A stretch of 64,000 bases of DNA from Vombatus ursinus (GCF_900497805.2 NW_020948739.1:9314003-9378002), one strand, 5' to 3'; counted from the stretch's first letter, positions 29,551 to 41,252 are shown. The notes: generated from the letters alone by a model not told the origin. Translations and numbers: made by a program.

Positions 29551-29925
29551 ATCAAGAGTTAATCAATTAATCAATATTTACTAAGCATCTTCTGTATACC
29601 AAGCACTGTCCTGGCTGTTGGGGATAAAAAGTCAAAAATGAAGCACCACCTGCCCTCTAGGATAATATATTTTTGTTAGGGAAATTAGTATGCAAACATG
29701 AATGTAAATACAAATTAAATAATACTTAAAAAAAGTAATTTGGGAGGTTGGTAGTAGCAACTGGGGATGTCAGGAAAGGCCTCATATAGGAGAGATCACT
29801 TGGATTGGGTTTTGAAAAGAGCTAAGAGGCCAAGTGTGGTAAAAGTTTTGTGTCAGCACAGAGGTAGCCTATACAAGTCAATTAAAATCAACAAATATTT
29901 ATTAAGCACCTACTATATCCCAGGC

Positions 29926-30178
29926 AGGGTAGCTAGGTAGCAAAGATAGAGTGCCGGCCATGGAGTCAGGAAGACTCATCTTCCTGAGTTCGATTCTGGT
30001 CTCAGACATTTACTAGCTGTGCAACCCTAGGCAAGCCACTTAACCCTGTTTGCCTCAGTTTCCTCACCTATAAAATGAGCTGGAGAAGGAAATGGTGACC
30101 ACTCCAGTATCTTTACCAAGAAAACCCCAAATGTGGTCACAAAGAGTCAGAAATGACTGAAAAAAAGACTGAACACAT
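29926..30178 (+). mobile_element. MAR1-type CORE-SINE nested in L2
   Basis: Head GTAGCTAGGTAGCAAAGATA, GAGCTGGAGAAGGAAATGGT and tail GAAAACCCCAAATGTGGTCA, CAAAGAGTCAGAAATGACTG. Confidence 0.85.
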
Positions 30179-30849
30179 ATCCCCAGAACTGTGACATGTC
30201 TGGATATACGAAGAAAAGCAAAAAAACCCAGTCCCTTCTCTCAAGGAGTTCATAGTTTAATAGGAGAAACAGCACACAAACAGCCTATAGAATGGATAAA
30301 ATCAAAGATAATCTTAGCAGGAAGACACAAGCCTTAAGGGAGATTGAGTAAGGTTTCTTGAAGGGAGTGGGGTTTTACCTGGGACCTGAGGTAAATCAGG
30401 GAAGCCAGGAGACAGAGATGAAGAGGGAAAGAGTTTCACGCAAGAGGGACAGCCAGTGAAAAGGCTGAGAGTTGGGAAAACCAGTGTCCTGTTTGAGGAA
30501 CACCACAAAAGCTAGTGTGGAAGGGAACAAGATGGAAAAAGACTGGAAAGGCAGGAAGGAACCAGGTTAAAAGGGCTTTAAAAGCCATGCATAGGATTTT
30601 ATGGTCCTGGAGATAAATTGGGAGCCACTGGAGTGCATTAAATGTTGTGTGGGGCTTGGAGTGGAGAGGGGATAATGGTCAGACTTTCGGTTTAGGAAAA
30701 TCACTTTGATAGCTGAGTGGACAATAGATTTGAGTGGAGAGACTTAAAACAGGGAAACCAACCAGAAAGTTATTGCAATAGTACAGTAAGGCTCATACCA
30801 GGGAGGTGGCGGTTTCAGAGGAGAGAAGGGGGTGTGTACAAGAAAAGTT

Positions 30850-31388
30850 GCAATGACTGAACAAGTTGTGGTATATGATTGTGCTGGAATACTACTGTGC
30901 TATAAGAAATGATAAGCCTGATAATCTTAGAAAAATATGGATAGACTTGCATGAAATAATGGAGAGTAAAATGAGCAGAACCAAGGGAATGTTGTATACA
31001 ATATTGTATACAGTAATATTGTTTTAAGAACAACTTTGAGCAAGTAAGTCATTTTGACTATTATAAATACTCAAATTAACTACAACACCTTTGAAGACAT
31101 TGTCTTCATTCAGAGAAAGAACTGATAAATAGAAGTATGTATAGATTGATTTTACATATATACACATATTTGTGTCTAATGGTAGCTATCTCTAGAGCCA
31201 GGGAGCTAGGGAGGGAAGAAAAAAAGGAAAATGAAGAAATTTACATGATAATTTTGTTATATATTTAAAAGCAATAGCAATTGCACATAATAAATTTGTA
31301 GTTTCATGTGTAATTTTATTATACTGTGTTATGGAAAGGCTTGTTTTATTCCATAAATTAAAAATAAAATAAATAAAAATTTTAAAAA
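30850..31388 (+). mobile_element. 5'-truncated L1 3' end nested in L2
   Basis: ACTGAACAAGTTGTGGTATA, ATACTACTGTGCTATAAGAA and TAAAATGAGCAGAACCAAGG are L1 ORF2 end and 3' UTR, with an A-rich 3' end near 31388. AGAAAAGTTGCAA (30839) and AGAGAGGTGTTGCAA (31389) look like an eroded target-site duplication. Confidence 0.75.
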
Positions 31389-31889
31389 AGAGAGGTGTTG
31401 CAAAGGTAATATTGACAGGACTTGGCAACTGATTGGACATGGTGGGCAAGAGAGAAAGGAGTTAAAGATAACAGCTATGTTTCGAGTCTGGGTGACTGGG
31501 AGGATAGTTCAACAATAACAGGAAAGTTATGAAGAAAAGAGAGTTTTAGGGGAAAAGATAATGATTCCAGTTTGGGACATATTGAATTTAAGATGTCTAT
31601 GTGACATACATTTCAAGATGTTTAATAGTTGTAGATATGAAACTGGAAGTGTGGAGAGAGATTAGGGCTACTTAAATAGAGTCATATGTACCATAGGAAC
31701 AGATGAGATCACCAAGAAAAATAGTATAAAGGAAGAAGATAAGGGGACTTAGGACAGAGTTTTGTGGGATACCCTTAGCTAGTGGGCATGATCCAGATGA
31801 AAATCCAGCAAAGAAGACTGAGGAGTGGTCAGAGAGGTAGGAGGAAAACCAGGAGAGCAGGGACATGAAACTCTAGGTATCAAGAAGAA

Positions 31890-32790
31890 GGTGAGTCACA
31901 GTGCCAAAAACATGGAGAGAAAGGCAAGTAGAAAATACATGGAATGTTATTTTACAGAATGACAAATAGGCCGCTGTGTCTGAAAAGTAAAATGGGTAAG
32001 GAGGAATAGGGCAGCTTGGTGCAATGGATAGAGGGTGAGGACTAGAATCAGTAAGACTGGAGTTCAAATCTGGCCTCAGACACTAGCTGTGTGACCTTGG
32101 GCAAGTCACTTAACCCTGTTGCCTCAATCTTCTCATCTGTAAAATGAGCTAGAGAAGGAAATGGCAAACTATTCTAGTATCTTTGTCAAGAAAACCCCAA
32201 ATGGGGTCACGAAGAGTCAGACACGACTGAAAACAACTGAATAACAACAAGGAAGAAAAATGTGCAATAAATCTGTGAAGTTAGGCTATAGCCAGACTGT
32301 GAAGGGCTCTGAATACTAAATGGTTTGTTTTTTTATCCTAGAAGTAATAGGGAGCCACTGGAGCTTTTTGAGCAGAGGAATTATGATCAGGCCTGTTCCT
32401 TAGGATACTACTTTGATAGTTATATGAAAGATGAATTGCAGACTGGAAAGACTGGAAACAGGGAGATTCATTAGGAGTTTAGTTCAATGGGGTATTCAGG
32501 AAGTGATCCAAGGGTGTGGACTAGAGTGGCGATCTATAGAGGAAGGGAGGGGTGTGAAAGCTGTTACAGAGGTGGAATCAAGACTTAGAAACTGATTGGA
32601 TGTGTGGGGTGAGTTAAGGATGACTGAGACTGTAAGTCAGTTTAATTTGAAAGATGGTACTGTCTTCAACAAAAGTTGGAAGGGTTGGGAGAGAAATATG
32701 ATGAGTGCTATTTTAGACATGTTAAGCTTGAGTGCAAAATGTCCAACAGGCATTTGGTGATGTGGGACTGGAGATCAGGAAAGTGACTAA
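31890..32790 (-). mobile_element. Second L2 LINE copy
   Basis: GAAGGGCTCTGAATACTAAA, GAAGTAATAGGGAGCCACTG, TTAGGATACTACTTTGATAG and AACTGATTGGATGTGTGGGG repeat the L2 order already passed at 30590-31480, so this is a separate copy. It is split by a MAR1. Confidence 0.7.
32008..32250 (+). mobile_element. MAR1-type CORE-SINE nested in L2
   Basis: Head CAGCTTGGTGCAATGGATAG, CORE, AAACCCCAAATGGGGTCACG-type tail, ending in ACAACAA. AAGGAGGAA (31998) and AAGGAAGAA (about 32250) look like an eroded target-site duplication. Confidence 0.85.
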
Positions 32791-32844
32791 CACATTGGTT
32801 ATATCTCTTTTATCCACGTATGAATTATTTTGTATTATAGCTCA

Positions 32845-33030
32845 AAGATTTAGAGTTTAGGGGAGTCTTGGAGACTATCTACTCTAATCAGCTAGCTCCC
32901 TCATTTATTTTTAACTGAGACCTTGAGAGGGTAAAGGACTTGTCCAAGGTCACACAGGTAGTATGTGGAAGAGCTGGGATTTGAACCCAGGTCCTCTGAT
33001 TCCAACCCAATGTTTTTCTACTACATCAGT
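32845..33030 (-). repeat. MIR3-type CORE-SINE
   Basis: AGGGGAGTCTTGGAGACTAT, CTTGTCCAAGGTCACACAGG and GGATTTGAACCCAGGTCCTC. Confidence 0.65.
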
Positions 33031-33064
33031 TATTTTTTGTGTTTATTATAGAATAATTTAAAAA

Positions 33065-33518
33065 AAATAACAGCTGACATCTATATAGTGCTTTAAGTTT
33101 TAAAAAGCACTTTAAATGCTTGGTCTCACTTGATACTCAGTACAATTCCATGAAGTAGGTGCTATTAGTATCCCCAGTCTACATATGGAGAAAATGACAC
33201 TCAGAAAAGTTAAGTGATTTACCCAGGGTCAAACAGTTAGTAAGAATCTCTGGTGGGATTTAAACCCAGATCCACTACAGAGGAAGTTTAGTGTTGGAGA
33301 TAGAGCACTGAACTTAATGTCGAGAAGACCTGAGTTAAAATACTGCATTTGAACTTCCTAGTTGTGTGACTGTGGTGAAATCACTCAGCCTCTCTGGGCC
33401 TCAGTTTCCTCACCTGTAAAATGGAGGGATTGTACTCAACTGCCTCTGAGGTTCCGTCTTGCTCATGATTCTGATTTCACATCCAGAGCTCTAACCATTA
33501 TGTCACACTGCCTCCGTT
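33065..33518 (-). repeat. THER1/MIR CORE-SINE split by another CORE-SINE
   Basis: Tail and CORE at 33065-33284 (ATCTATATAGTGCTTTAAG, GTGATTTACCCAGGGTCAAA). The head continues at 33472-33518 (CAGAGCTCTAACCATTATGT). Confidence 0.65.
33287..33470 (+). repeat. MIR3-type CORE-SINE nested in THER1
   Basis: TGGAGATAGAGCACTGAACT, CAGTTTCCTCACCTGTAAAA and GATTGTACTCAACTGCCTCT. Confidence 0.6.
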
Positions 33519-33519
33519 A

Positions 33520-35334
33520 GTAAGTTGAAAATTTCATGAAAGCAGGCAATCCAAACATGTACCATGGCATTTGGCTTTGTAAAAATTATATAATATTTTG
33601 AGCAACAGATAAGTTTTCCTAATTATGTTCTTCTTAGATTAATATTGAAATTGGTTTTCCTTGGGCATAGTCCAATTTATGGCAGAGGAAGTTGTTGTAA
33701 AAGCAAATTGGATATCAGGAGGAAAAGAGCCTGGGATTAAAAAATTTTCCATAGATATTCCCCATTTTGTATAAACTACGCTCAGAGGATTGGATTGTGT
33801 AGGCCCTCTGTCTACAGAGATCTCTCCTGGCATCATGGGAGAAGTGGAGAAAGATAGAGAGGATAGTTGTGACATAGACCCCAAGAACAGGCTGCCAAAT
33901 AGGTCTTATTCCTAGTTTTAGAAAACCTTGTATTCCTGGTGTGGCTTAATTGTGATTATTTAAATTTATCTGTTTTCCAATTGACTTTACTTCTGTTGTG
34001 TTTCCTGAGTTTCTGAATTCGATTTGAGAGAAATGAAATAAACACCAGCAAGCATCCCAAACACCCACAGATGCTTTTCCTAAAGAAAACAGCTTCTGCA
34101 GGAACTGGGAGACAGTCACCATGGCTCTGTTTTTTTCACATTTCCTCAGTCAATTAAGGCTCTTGTGGTTGAAATTGATTTTCAGTTGGGATAGGGATGG
34201 TGGAGGACAAATGACATCATAATTCTTTGTGCTAAACAGGCTTAGAGAATGTTACTTCTCCTTCACTCTTTCATTCCTCTCTAGACTTCACTCCTGAATC
34301 TTTGGGCTTCTTTCTCCACCATGCCACCGCAGCCTTCTCACCCTGGAAGATCATTCTAGTCCTTTCGCCCCTTCCTCTGAACTCCTCTTCCTAGAACTTC
34401 CTTTTTAAGGAAAGTACCCAGGCCAGCCATGTTCATTCCTTCCTGGATCTCTGGGATCCACTCCTAACTCTCTGAGCTTCTTTCCCCACCCATATTCATA
34501 TTCATATTGAGTATCATTCTACCCCATTTGGGAAACCCTTAGACTTTTGAGCCATAGCTCAGCATGAATTATGTATGGAGTTAGCTATTTATTCTAACAA
34601 AGAAAGCAAAGCCAATAATCATAGTGCACATTTGCAGAATGGTTTAAATAAGATATAGTATCAACTTATTGCTACAGATGCCATGGTCCAGAAGGCTGAT
34701 TGTTGAACTTCTTTGGAACACAAAGCAGCTTTCACAAGGCTACGAATAAGCATTTCACATTTCTCTTCTCCACCCAGCATCGGCAGATCAAACAGCCAAG
34801 TTGGAAGCCCTATGTAGTGACTTCTCTCTCTGATTCTGACTCTTCCCCTACTGGGGCTAACCCTGCTTTTGCTGCCAGCTCAGTCTTGCCAATGCCAAAA
34901 CCTCAACTGCTCTGGTAGCTTCTATTACTGCTGAAGACCTACTAAAGGAAAGGAAATGGAAAAAGAAAGGCCAAACAGTCAGGGGCCCTGGGACAAACTC
35001 ATCTGGTTTAGGCCCCCAGTGCAAGTTGCCATGTTGGTGGGATGATCATGGGTTGGGGAAAGACCCCACCCTTCACTGGGGTTATAACGTTTCACCTCAA
35101 GAGCCACAGTGAAGGCAAGTCAGAAATTGTCTCCTCTTTTCAAAGGTCCCTTGAGTCTTCAGCTCTTCCAACTCAAAAGCCAGTTAGAGAATTCTCAGAA
35201 GATGGATCATACATGGCCAGAAATTGTCTGTTAAAATTCTGTCATGGTCCACCAGAATGTCAATTGTTCAGGGGAGAGAGGTGGGATAGAAGAGAGAAGA
35301 AAAGGGCCTCTGCACTCTATTCTTAAAAGAAGGG
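33520..35334. other. Largest unassigned stretch (1.8 kb)
   Basis: No repeat family or coding signature is recognised over most of it. Open frames (33639-33884 minus, 35042-35326 plus) have no nameable domain. CTTTGGGCTTCTTTCTCCAC (34303) and CTCTGAGCTTCTTTCCCCAC (34472) suggest an old internal repeat spaced about 170 bp. Candidate host single-copy DNA. Confidence 0.4.
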
Positions 35335-36836
35335 GTAGCCCTTGACCAAGCAAATGCCAATCCTTCTACTCGTATCCTGGATCTCATCCTCCCATCTCTT
35401 CTGGGAGCTGACTCTTTCCTTATCCCCTTTCTCTACCTAATTTTCAATCTCTCCTTATCCATAGACTCATTACCTTCTACCATGCCCAGATCTCCCTTAT
35501 CATTAGAAAAAAATATTCCTTTCATTGTCCCACGCTCTTACGCTATATCTCTCCTCCCTTTCACAGACAAATTCCTAGAAAGTTCCAGCCACATTCACCC
35601 CTGCATTTTCTCACTTTGTACGCAACTCTCAAGCCCTTGTAGTCTGGCTTCTGATGTCATCACTTAACTGATAATATTTTCTCCAAGGTAACCAATGTTC
35701 TGTTAGCTGTCAAATCAGAAAGCCTATTCTCAGTCCTTTCCTTCTCTTTTCAAACATTTGACACTATTGACCACCTGTAACACTTTCCTCTCTGGGTTTT
35801 CATGGCATTTCTTTTTCATGCTTCTTCTACCTATCTGGCTATTCCTTAGTCTGTTCTACTTGATTATCATCAATGTCCCATCCCCTATACATGAACATTC
35901 CCTTGGACTCTTCCATTCGCACACTATACATTCTCTCTTGGTGATCTCATCAGCCCCCATGCAGTTCAAATATCATCTTGCCAGATCTAAAGATTCAGCT
36001 TTAGACTCTCACCTGAATTCTAGTCCCACATCACAAATCTTACAGACTCAATGCCCCATAGACATCTCCAACTCATCGTGTTCAAAACAGAACTCATTAT
36101 CTTTCCCCTCAAACACATCCCTTTTCCTAACTTCTCTCTTTCTATCAAAGGAATGATATCCTTTTGTTCACCCAGGTTCCCAACCTGTGACTCTGACTTT
36201 CCCTCACCCCCCATGTCTAATTAGTTGACAAGTCTTATTGATTCTACCTTTTTTAACCTCTTTCTCTTCCATTCCCTTCTCTCTACACACAGTTTACCAT
36301 ACTAATTAAAGGAAGGCCTCATCACTTCTTGTCTGGACTGTTAGAATAGCCTACTAATTGGTTTCCTTGTCCCCAGGCTTTCTCTTCTTTGATTCATCCC
36401 ACATATAGCTACCAAATTGAAAGTCCTAAAGCACAAGTCTGACCACATCACTGCCCTGCCCAAGGAGCTCCAGTGCCTCACCTATGCTTGTAGAATAAAT
36501 TACAAACTCCTCTAGTTGTCATTTAAAGACTTTCACAGTATGGGTCCAGTCTACCTTTCCAGGCTTATTCATATTACTTTTCATGTATGGCACATTCCAA
36601 CCAAACTAGCCCATTCCCTGTTACTCACACACATCATTTCATGTCCAGTGTCCATGCCTTTGCATAAGTTGTCTCCTCTGCCTATAGTGCATTCCCTCCT
36701 CACCTCTGCCTCATAGAAACCCTAAGTTGTTGTTGTTTTTTCAAAGTTCAGCATGTGTCACCTCTGCAGAAAGACTATCCTGATCTCCCAAGGAAGTGCC
36801 CTTTCTCTGGAAATTATCTAGGATATATTTTATATT

Positions 36837-37065
36837 TGTTGCTGTTCAGTTGTTTTCAGTAAAGTCTGACTCTACGAGGTTTTCTCGGCAAAGATATTGG
36901 AGTGGTTTGCCATTTCTTTCTTCAAGTCATTTTTATAGATGAGGAAACTGAGGCAAACAGGTTTAAGTGACTTGCCCTGGGTCACACAGTTAGTAAGTGT
37001 CTGATGTCACAAGATGACTTCAGGCCTGGTACTCTGATTATCTACTGCACCACCTAGCTGGCCCA
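36837..37065 (-). mobile_element. MAR1-type CORE-SINE
   Basis: GTTGCTGTTCAGTTGTTTTC, TTGGAGTGGTTTGCCATTTC, GTGACTTGCCCTGGGTCACA and CTGCACCACCTAGCTGGCC. Confidence 0.85.
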
Positions 37066-37158
37066 TACACTATGATAGCTGGTGACCAATGCAAAGCTGG
37101 GAAAAGGTAAGAATGGAGAAAATATGTTTCAGGAGACAGAAATGAGAAAAGCCAATGA

Positions 37159-37325
37159 CTTCCTCCTCTCCTCTCCTCTCCTCTCCTGTTCTCTCCTCTC
37201 CTCTCCTCTCCCCTCCTCTCCTCTCCTCTCTTCTTCTTTCCTCTCCTCTCCTCTCCTCTCCCCTCCTCTCCTCTTCTCTCCCCTCCTCTTCTCTCCTTTC
37301 CTTTCCTCTCCTCTCCTTTTTCCTT
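37159..37325. repeat. (CCTCT)n polypyrimidine tract
   Basis: 167 bases of C and T on the plus strand broken by one G (37188); 37189-37325 is uninterrupted. It is built from TCCTC/CTCTC pentamers. The minus-strand 'GEERRGEERRG' translations are artefacts. Confidence 0.95.
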
Positions 37326-37344
37326 GGCTAGTACAGGAATTTCT

Positions 37345-37465
37345 TTTGTGTGAGTGGACATATTTGTAATGGGTTTTGTTTTTCCTGCCTTCTCAATGGG
37401 TGGTGGAGAAAATAGAGGAAGGAGAGAATTTGCAATTGAAAAAATAAGTAAAACTGAATTTTAAA
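37345..37465 (+). mobile_element. L1 3' tail
   Basis: GACATATTTGTAATGGGTTT, GAAGGAGAGAATTTGCAATT and an A-rich end are the 3'-most part of the L1 family seen at 11400. Confidence 0.6.
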
Positions 37466-37582
37466 AAGAAAGGAATTAAATTTAAAAAATTTTAAAGACT
37501 ATTTCATTTTTATCTTTGTCTCCTGAGTGCCTTGTATGGTGCCTGGCAGACATAAGAAATGTTTGTTGTTTGAATTGCTGAC

Positions 37583-37825
37583 TTTAGAAATCATCCAGCT
37601 CAATCCTCTAATTGTACAGACAAGGAAACCGAGACCCAGGGAGGTTTGCAACTTGTCCTAAGTCACAAGGTAGGAGCAGAGCAAAGATTCAAACCTCAGT
37701 CCTCTGACTCCAAGCCAGTGTTCTTTCCACTGCAGCCCCCATGGTTTATCCTCAGATCTAGAGAAGGTCTAGAAAAGGACAGAAGAGTAACTAAAATGAC
37801 CAAGGAAATTCTGTGGGGTAGGGGG
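37583..37825. repeat. MIR3 (-) joined to CR1/L3 (+), copy 1
   Basis: MIR3 at 37583-37737 (CAAGGAAACCGAGACCCAGG), then CR1/L3 at 37752-37825 (CTAGAGAAGGTCTAGAAAAG, GTAACTAAAATG). The same pair occurs at 38712-38965. Confidence 0.55.
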
Positions 37826-37856
37826 TGGGATGCTAAGGGATGCTGTGTTAGATATG

Positions 37857-37858
<2 letters not shown>

Positions 37859-37889
<31 letters not shown>
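37859..37889. repeat. (AC)n microsatellite
   Basis: About 15 perfect AC dinucleotides. Confidence 0.95.
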
Positions 37890-37891
<2 letters not shown>

Positions 37892-38148
37892 TTCCTTGGT
37901 GTCAGTGAAAGACAAAATCTGGAGCTGGATGGTACATAGGAGTGACTGATGAAACTTTACATCTATCCCTTTAGCTGATGATGATGGAGGGGTCACCAGA
38001 TGCTATTTACAAAAGGAAAATCTGGGAGTTTGTCACAATTACCTTGGTTTCCTCTTGGAGAGTCTGATTTATCACCCAACTAATATGTTTGGGTATTAAT
38101 GGTCATCACCAGAGCAGACACATTTATTGAGTGTTAATTATATCTAGA

Positions 38149-38360
38149 TGGGCAGTTAGGTGGCAGAGTAGATAGAGCACCTATCAGGAAGACTCAGAAA
38201 CTTACTGTGTGACCCTGGGCAAGTCACCCTGTTTGGCTCAGTTTCCTCATCTAGAAAATGAGCTAGAGAAGGAAATGGCAAACTACTCCAGTATCTTTGC
38301 CAAGAAAACCCCAATGGGGTCACAATGAGACAGACATGACTGAAGAACAACAACAACAAT
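38149..38360 (+). mobile_element. MAR1-type CORE-SINE
   Basis: GGGCAGTTAGGTGGCAGAGT to ACTGAAGAACAACAACAAC. AATTATATCTAG before it and AATTATGTGTAG after it form a probable target-site duplication. Confidence 0.85.
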
Positions 38361-38711
38361 TATGTGTAGAATGTGCAACTTTTAGGTATCAAACTGGTCC
38401 CATCTAGTTGGGGGCATAAGAGTATAAATTACTACACAAAATCACATGTGCTGTGTCAGTGAGAAGAATAGGCAGTAAGAGAAGAAAGGATCCCTGTAGA
38501 CTAGTGGCATGGCCTAACCTGGCTGCTGCTGCTGGCTAAGGGCTAAGGCTGCTGCCCCAGGGCTGCTGAGGCAGTGTGATGACAACTGGAATGGATTGGC
38601 AAGGACAATCCAGCCAAAGTGTTGGAAGGGTTCTGTCATGACAAGTAAGAAACAGAGCAGGATGTGCAACAAGACAGAGCTGTGGCCTTTCCTTGTTGGA
38701 ATAAATAAATG

Positions 38712-38965
38712 CTTCTGGAATCATCTGGTCTAATCCTCTCATTTTACAGATATGGAAACAGGGGCCCAGAGAGGTTTGGCAACATTTTCAAGGTCACCCA
38801 GGTAATAAGTGGCAGAGCAGAGATTCAAATCTAAGTTGAATTACTGGTGAGAAGCTGGAGGTTTCAGAGAAGCCAGTGTTCTTTCTGCTCCACTCATGCT
38901 GCTTATCCCCCAAGCTGGAGAAGATACAGAAAAGGAGAGAAGGGACAATTTTGTAAGGTGAGAGG
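38712..38965. repeat. MIR3 (-) joined to CR1/L3 (+), copy 2
   Basis: GAATCATCTGGTCTAATCCT, GGAAACAGGGGCCCAGAGAG, then AGCTGGAGAAGATACAGAAA. Confidence 0.55.
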
Positions 38966-39694
38966 CCTTGGGCCAACATATGGCCTGAGAATACAAACCT
39001 TGAGATTTTCTTGGGAAATCCATTTATCAAGCTTAAGAAGAGGAGCCCAGATGTCAAGTTCTGAGGAAATCAGACCAGGAGCATCAACCGATGTGCCAAA
39101 CAGGATTCAGGAAGCATGAAACATTCAATGGAGCCAAAAAGAATTCTATGGAGTAGTGGTTCCCACCCTGTGGACTGCAGACAAATGGAACAGCTAAGAA
39201 GTTACTGCAAGGGGTCCATTAATCTATTTGTGAATTCATAAATATGGAAACATGCTGAATAAAGAATATGTCTCACATGCATATGTGTAAAATGTGTAAA
39301 ATGGACAAGAACCATTGACATGGCTGCAGGAATATTGGCAAAGGACTGCCAATGCTTCATTTTCCTCTTATATAGTTTCTGGTGTTTTCTAGAAAGTTTT
39401 TGGAGCTTTAGGACCACTTAAATGCCAAGGCCCTTATTGGCCAGGGTGGGAGGGAGAATAAGGGAAGATGCATGATGGGAGTTAAAAGGACAAATGAAAG
39501 AGTGTTCAGTAGGAGACATTGACTGCGATAGTGGGAGCCTCCTACCCACACCCTGTACCTCAAAGTGGGGAAAATATTAAGGGACTTAACTCACCCTAAC
39601 CCCACTAGGAGTGCTAGAGAGAAAAGTAGGTATTTCACAGAATTGCCTAAGAAGCAAAGCTTTTTATGGGCCAGCAAGGTGAAGGTAAGAAGCT
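38966..39694. other. Unassigned stretch with possible hAT end
   Basis: GTGGTTCCCACCCTGTGGAC (39149) resembles the CAGTGGTTCCCAACCTGTGG start of hAT repeats. The rest is unrecognised. Confidence 0.3.
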
Positions 39695-39835
39695 CTTTAA
39701 CAATAATGAATGAATGAATGAATGAATGAATGAATGACAAAGCACTTGTAACTACAATAAATAAGGCAGTCTCTTCCCTCAAGGAGCTTTAATTCTAATA
39801 GGAGAAGGTAACATATATAAAGGAATGGTTGCGTG
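39695..39835 (-). repeat. L2 LINE 3' end with (AATG)n
   Basis: AATGAATGAATGAATGAATG at about 39706-39737, then TCTTCCCTCAAGGAGCTTTA. The tetranucleotide matches the L2 terminal repeat expanded into a microsatellite. Confidence 0.7.
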
Positions 39836-40119
39836 TTTTGGTCTGGATAATCACAGGTATGGTGAATGGGGAAATATTCTGCAGGAAACCAAGGTGGGGA
39901 AAGGGGAAAACCAAGGCAAAACCAGGGAAAGGAAGGAGTAGGGGAAAACCTACATGTGGCCATTGTGATGACAGTTACATGGGTGGAAGATGTTCAGAGT
40001 GCATTGTATAGGGTCCAGCTATGGTGTAGTCTTACCAAGGTAGGAGCTGGAATGCCCAGTCGGAAGAGTGTGGAGTACAATAACAAAATTATTTTTGAGA
40101 TAATCTCATCATCCTGTTA
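39836..40119. other. Unassigned sequence
   Basis: Nothing recognised. Confidence 0.3.
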
Positions 40120-40487
40120 GATCTCATCTGTCTGGGTATTCCACATCATCACTATCCTTGGCCTCTCTGATTGGAGGGTGGCGCCATGAACTCCAAACTT
40201 CCTTTTAAGGAGAAGCTAAACTCAAACATCTCATTTTTCACCTGGCTGCACTATTTTGAGATTTCTCTGAATGATTTCTCCACCATGCCCCCATGTTGGG
40301 TTCCTTATCTTCTCTCTCTCCTTTACCCCCCCCAGTTTTTCAGGTTCCTTTTTTTTGTCTTCCTCTATTATATTGTAAGCTTCTTGAAAGTAGAGGCTCT
40401 CTGTCTCTCTGTCTCTCTCTTTCTCTAGTGCTCAGCACAGTGCCTGGCACATAGTAGGTGCTTAATAAATGTTTCTTGACTGAAAAT
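40120..40487 (+). repeat. L2 LINE 3' end with CT microsatellite
   Basis: TATTGTAAGCTTCTTGAAAG, a CTCTCTGT run at about 40397-40428, then GCACAGTGCCTGGCACATAG and TTAATAAATGTTTCTTGACT. Confidence 0.75.
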
Positions 40488-41252
40488 AGAGGTGAATATG
40501 TATTGGTTAGCCTTAAAGAGGTACCCTGAGCCTTCTCACCCTAAAAGATTGGTTATGCTACATAGAGGCTGCTGAGGGGAGCCATGCACCTATCCCTATA
40601 CCAGCAGAAGGATTTGGGAGCTTGAGTCTGAGAGCCAGCAGAAATAAAAGTAGAACAGAACTCCAGCAGATGACAGCAGGCTATTGTGGGCTTCCTGGAC
40701 CATGCCCCAGAACTCAAGAAGGCAGGTATGCAAACTCAGGCAGAAGGAGCTTTCTAGCTAGGGGCAAGGCAGACTCCCCTGAGTCTGAAACCCATCCTTA
40801 CCTTGAAACAGGAGCCTAGTGGGTGAGTCTGCAGTCTCCACCCAGAAGCTCAGCAGTCTTGGCATATTCCTGAACTTCCAAAGGGCAGGGTGTATTCCAC
40901 AGAGCAAAGAGAAGAATCCTAAGCTGCCAAGGGCAGGGAGCCAAACCAGAGCAGCCTGATATCATCCTGTTCTGTTGGTAAAGAATATGCTGGGGAGCAA
41001 GGAGGGGGAGGGGTGTGGCACTGACCAAAAATTTGCTCTCACACTGAACCTAAGTAATGGTGTCATTCCAGGAATGGGTGGGATAGCTATTACGTGTGTA
41101 CTCATATTTTTCAAATGCTTTTCAAATCATCATTGAATTTATAGTAGCTTTGTGTTGTTACATATTTTCTTAATCAATACATGCCAATAGCATAACTATT
41201 ATCATCACATAGGGGTCCATGAAAACTTTTTTATAATGAAGAAGAGTTGGGA
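40488..41252. other. Unassigned stretch
   Basis: Slightly GC-richer than its surroundings. No family or exon is recognised. Confidence 0.3.

Larger units (their letters stand above)
29553..31890 (-). mobile_element. Long L2 LINE with reverse-transcriptase remnant, hosting MAR1 and L1
   Basis: Tail TTTACTAAGCATCTTCTGTA at about 29578. At 31672-31866 the minus strand encodes SLLSWFSSYLSDHSSVFF and GIPQNSVLSPLIFFLYT, the L2/CR1 reverse-transcriptase block preceding the YADD motif; the YADD itself is not readable. A MAR1 (29926-30178) and an L1 tail (30850-31388) are nested. Confidence 0.8.
35335..37580 (+). mobile_element. Long L2 LINE, interrupted near its 3' end
   Basis: The body at 35335-36835 has GGCCTCATCACTTCTTGTC, CCCAAGGAGCTCCAGTGCCT and GTCATTTAAAGACTTTCACA, matching L2 ORF2 C-terminal coding order. 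The 3' end at about 37490-37580 (CCTTGTATGGTGCCTGGCAG) resumes after a MAR1, a pyrimidine tract and an L1 tail. Confidence 0.7.

Noticed and set aside
35758-36156. 132-codon frame
   Set aside because: Lies within the plus-strand L2 copy; an L2 coding remnant in part, not a host gene.
37038-37369. Arg/Glu/Gly-rich and Ser/Leu-rich frames of about 100 codons
   Set aside because: Translation of the CT pentanucleotide tract on either strand.
37859-37889. CRISPR-like or satellite array
   Set aside because: Simple (AC)n; no spacer-repeat organisation occurs anywhere in the window.
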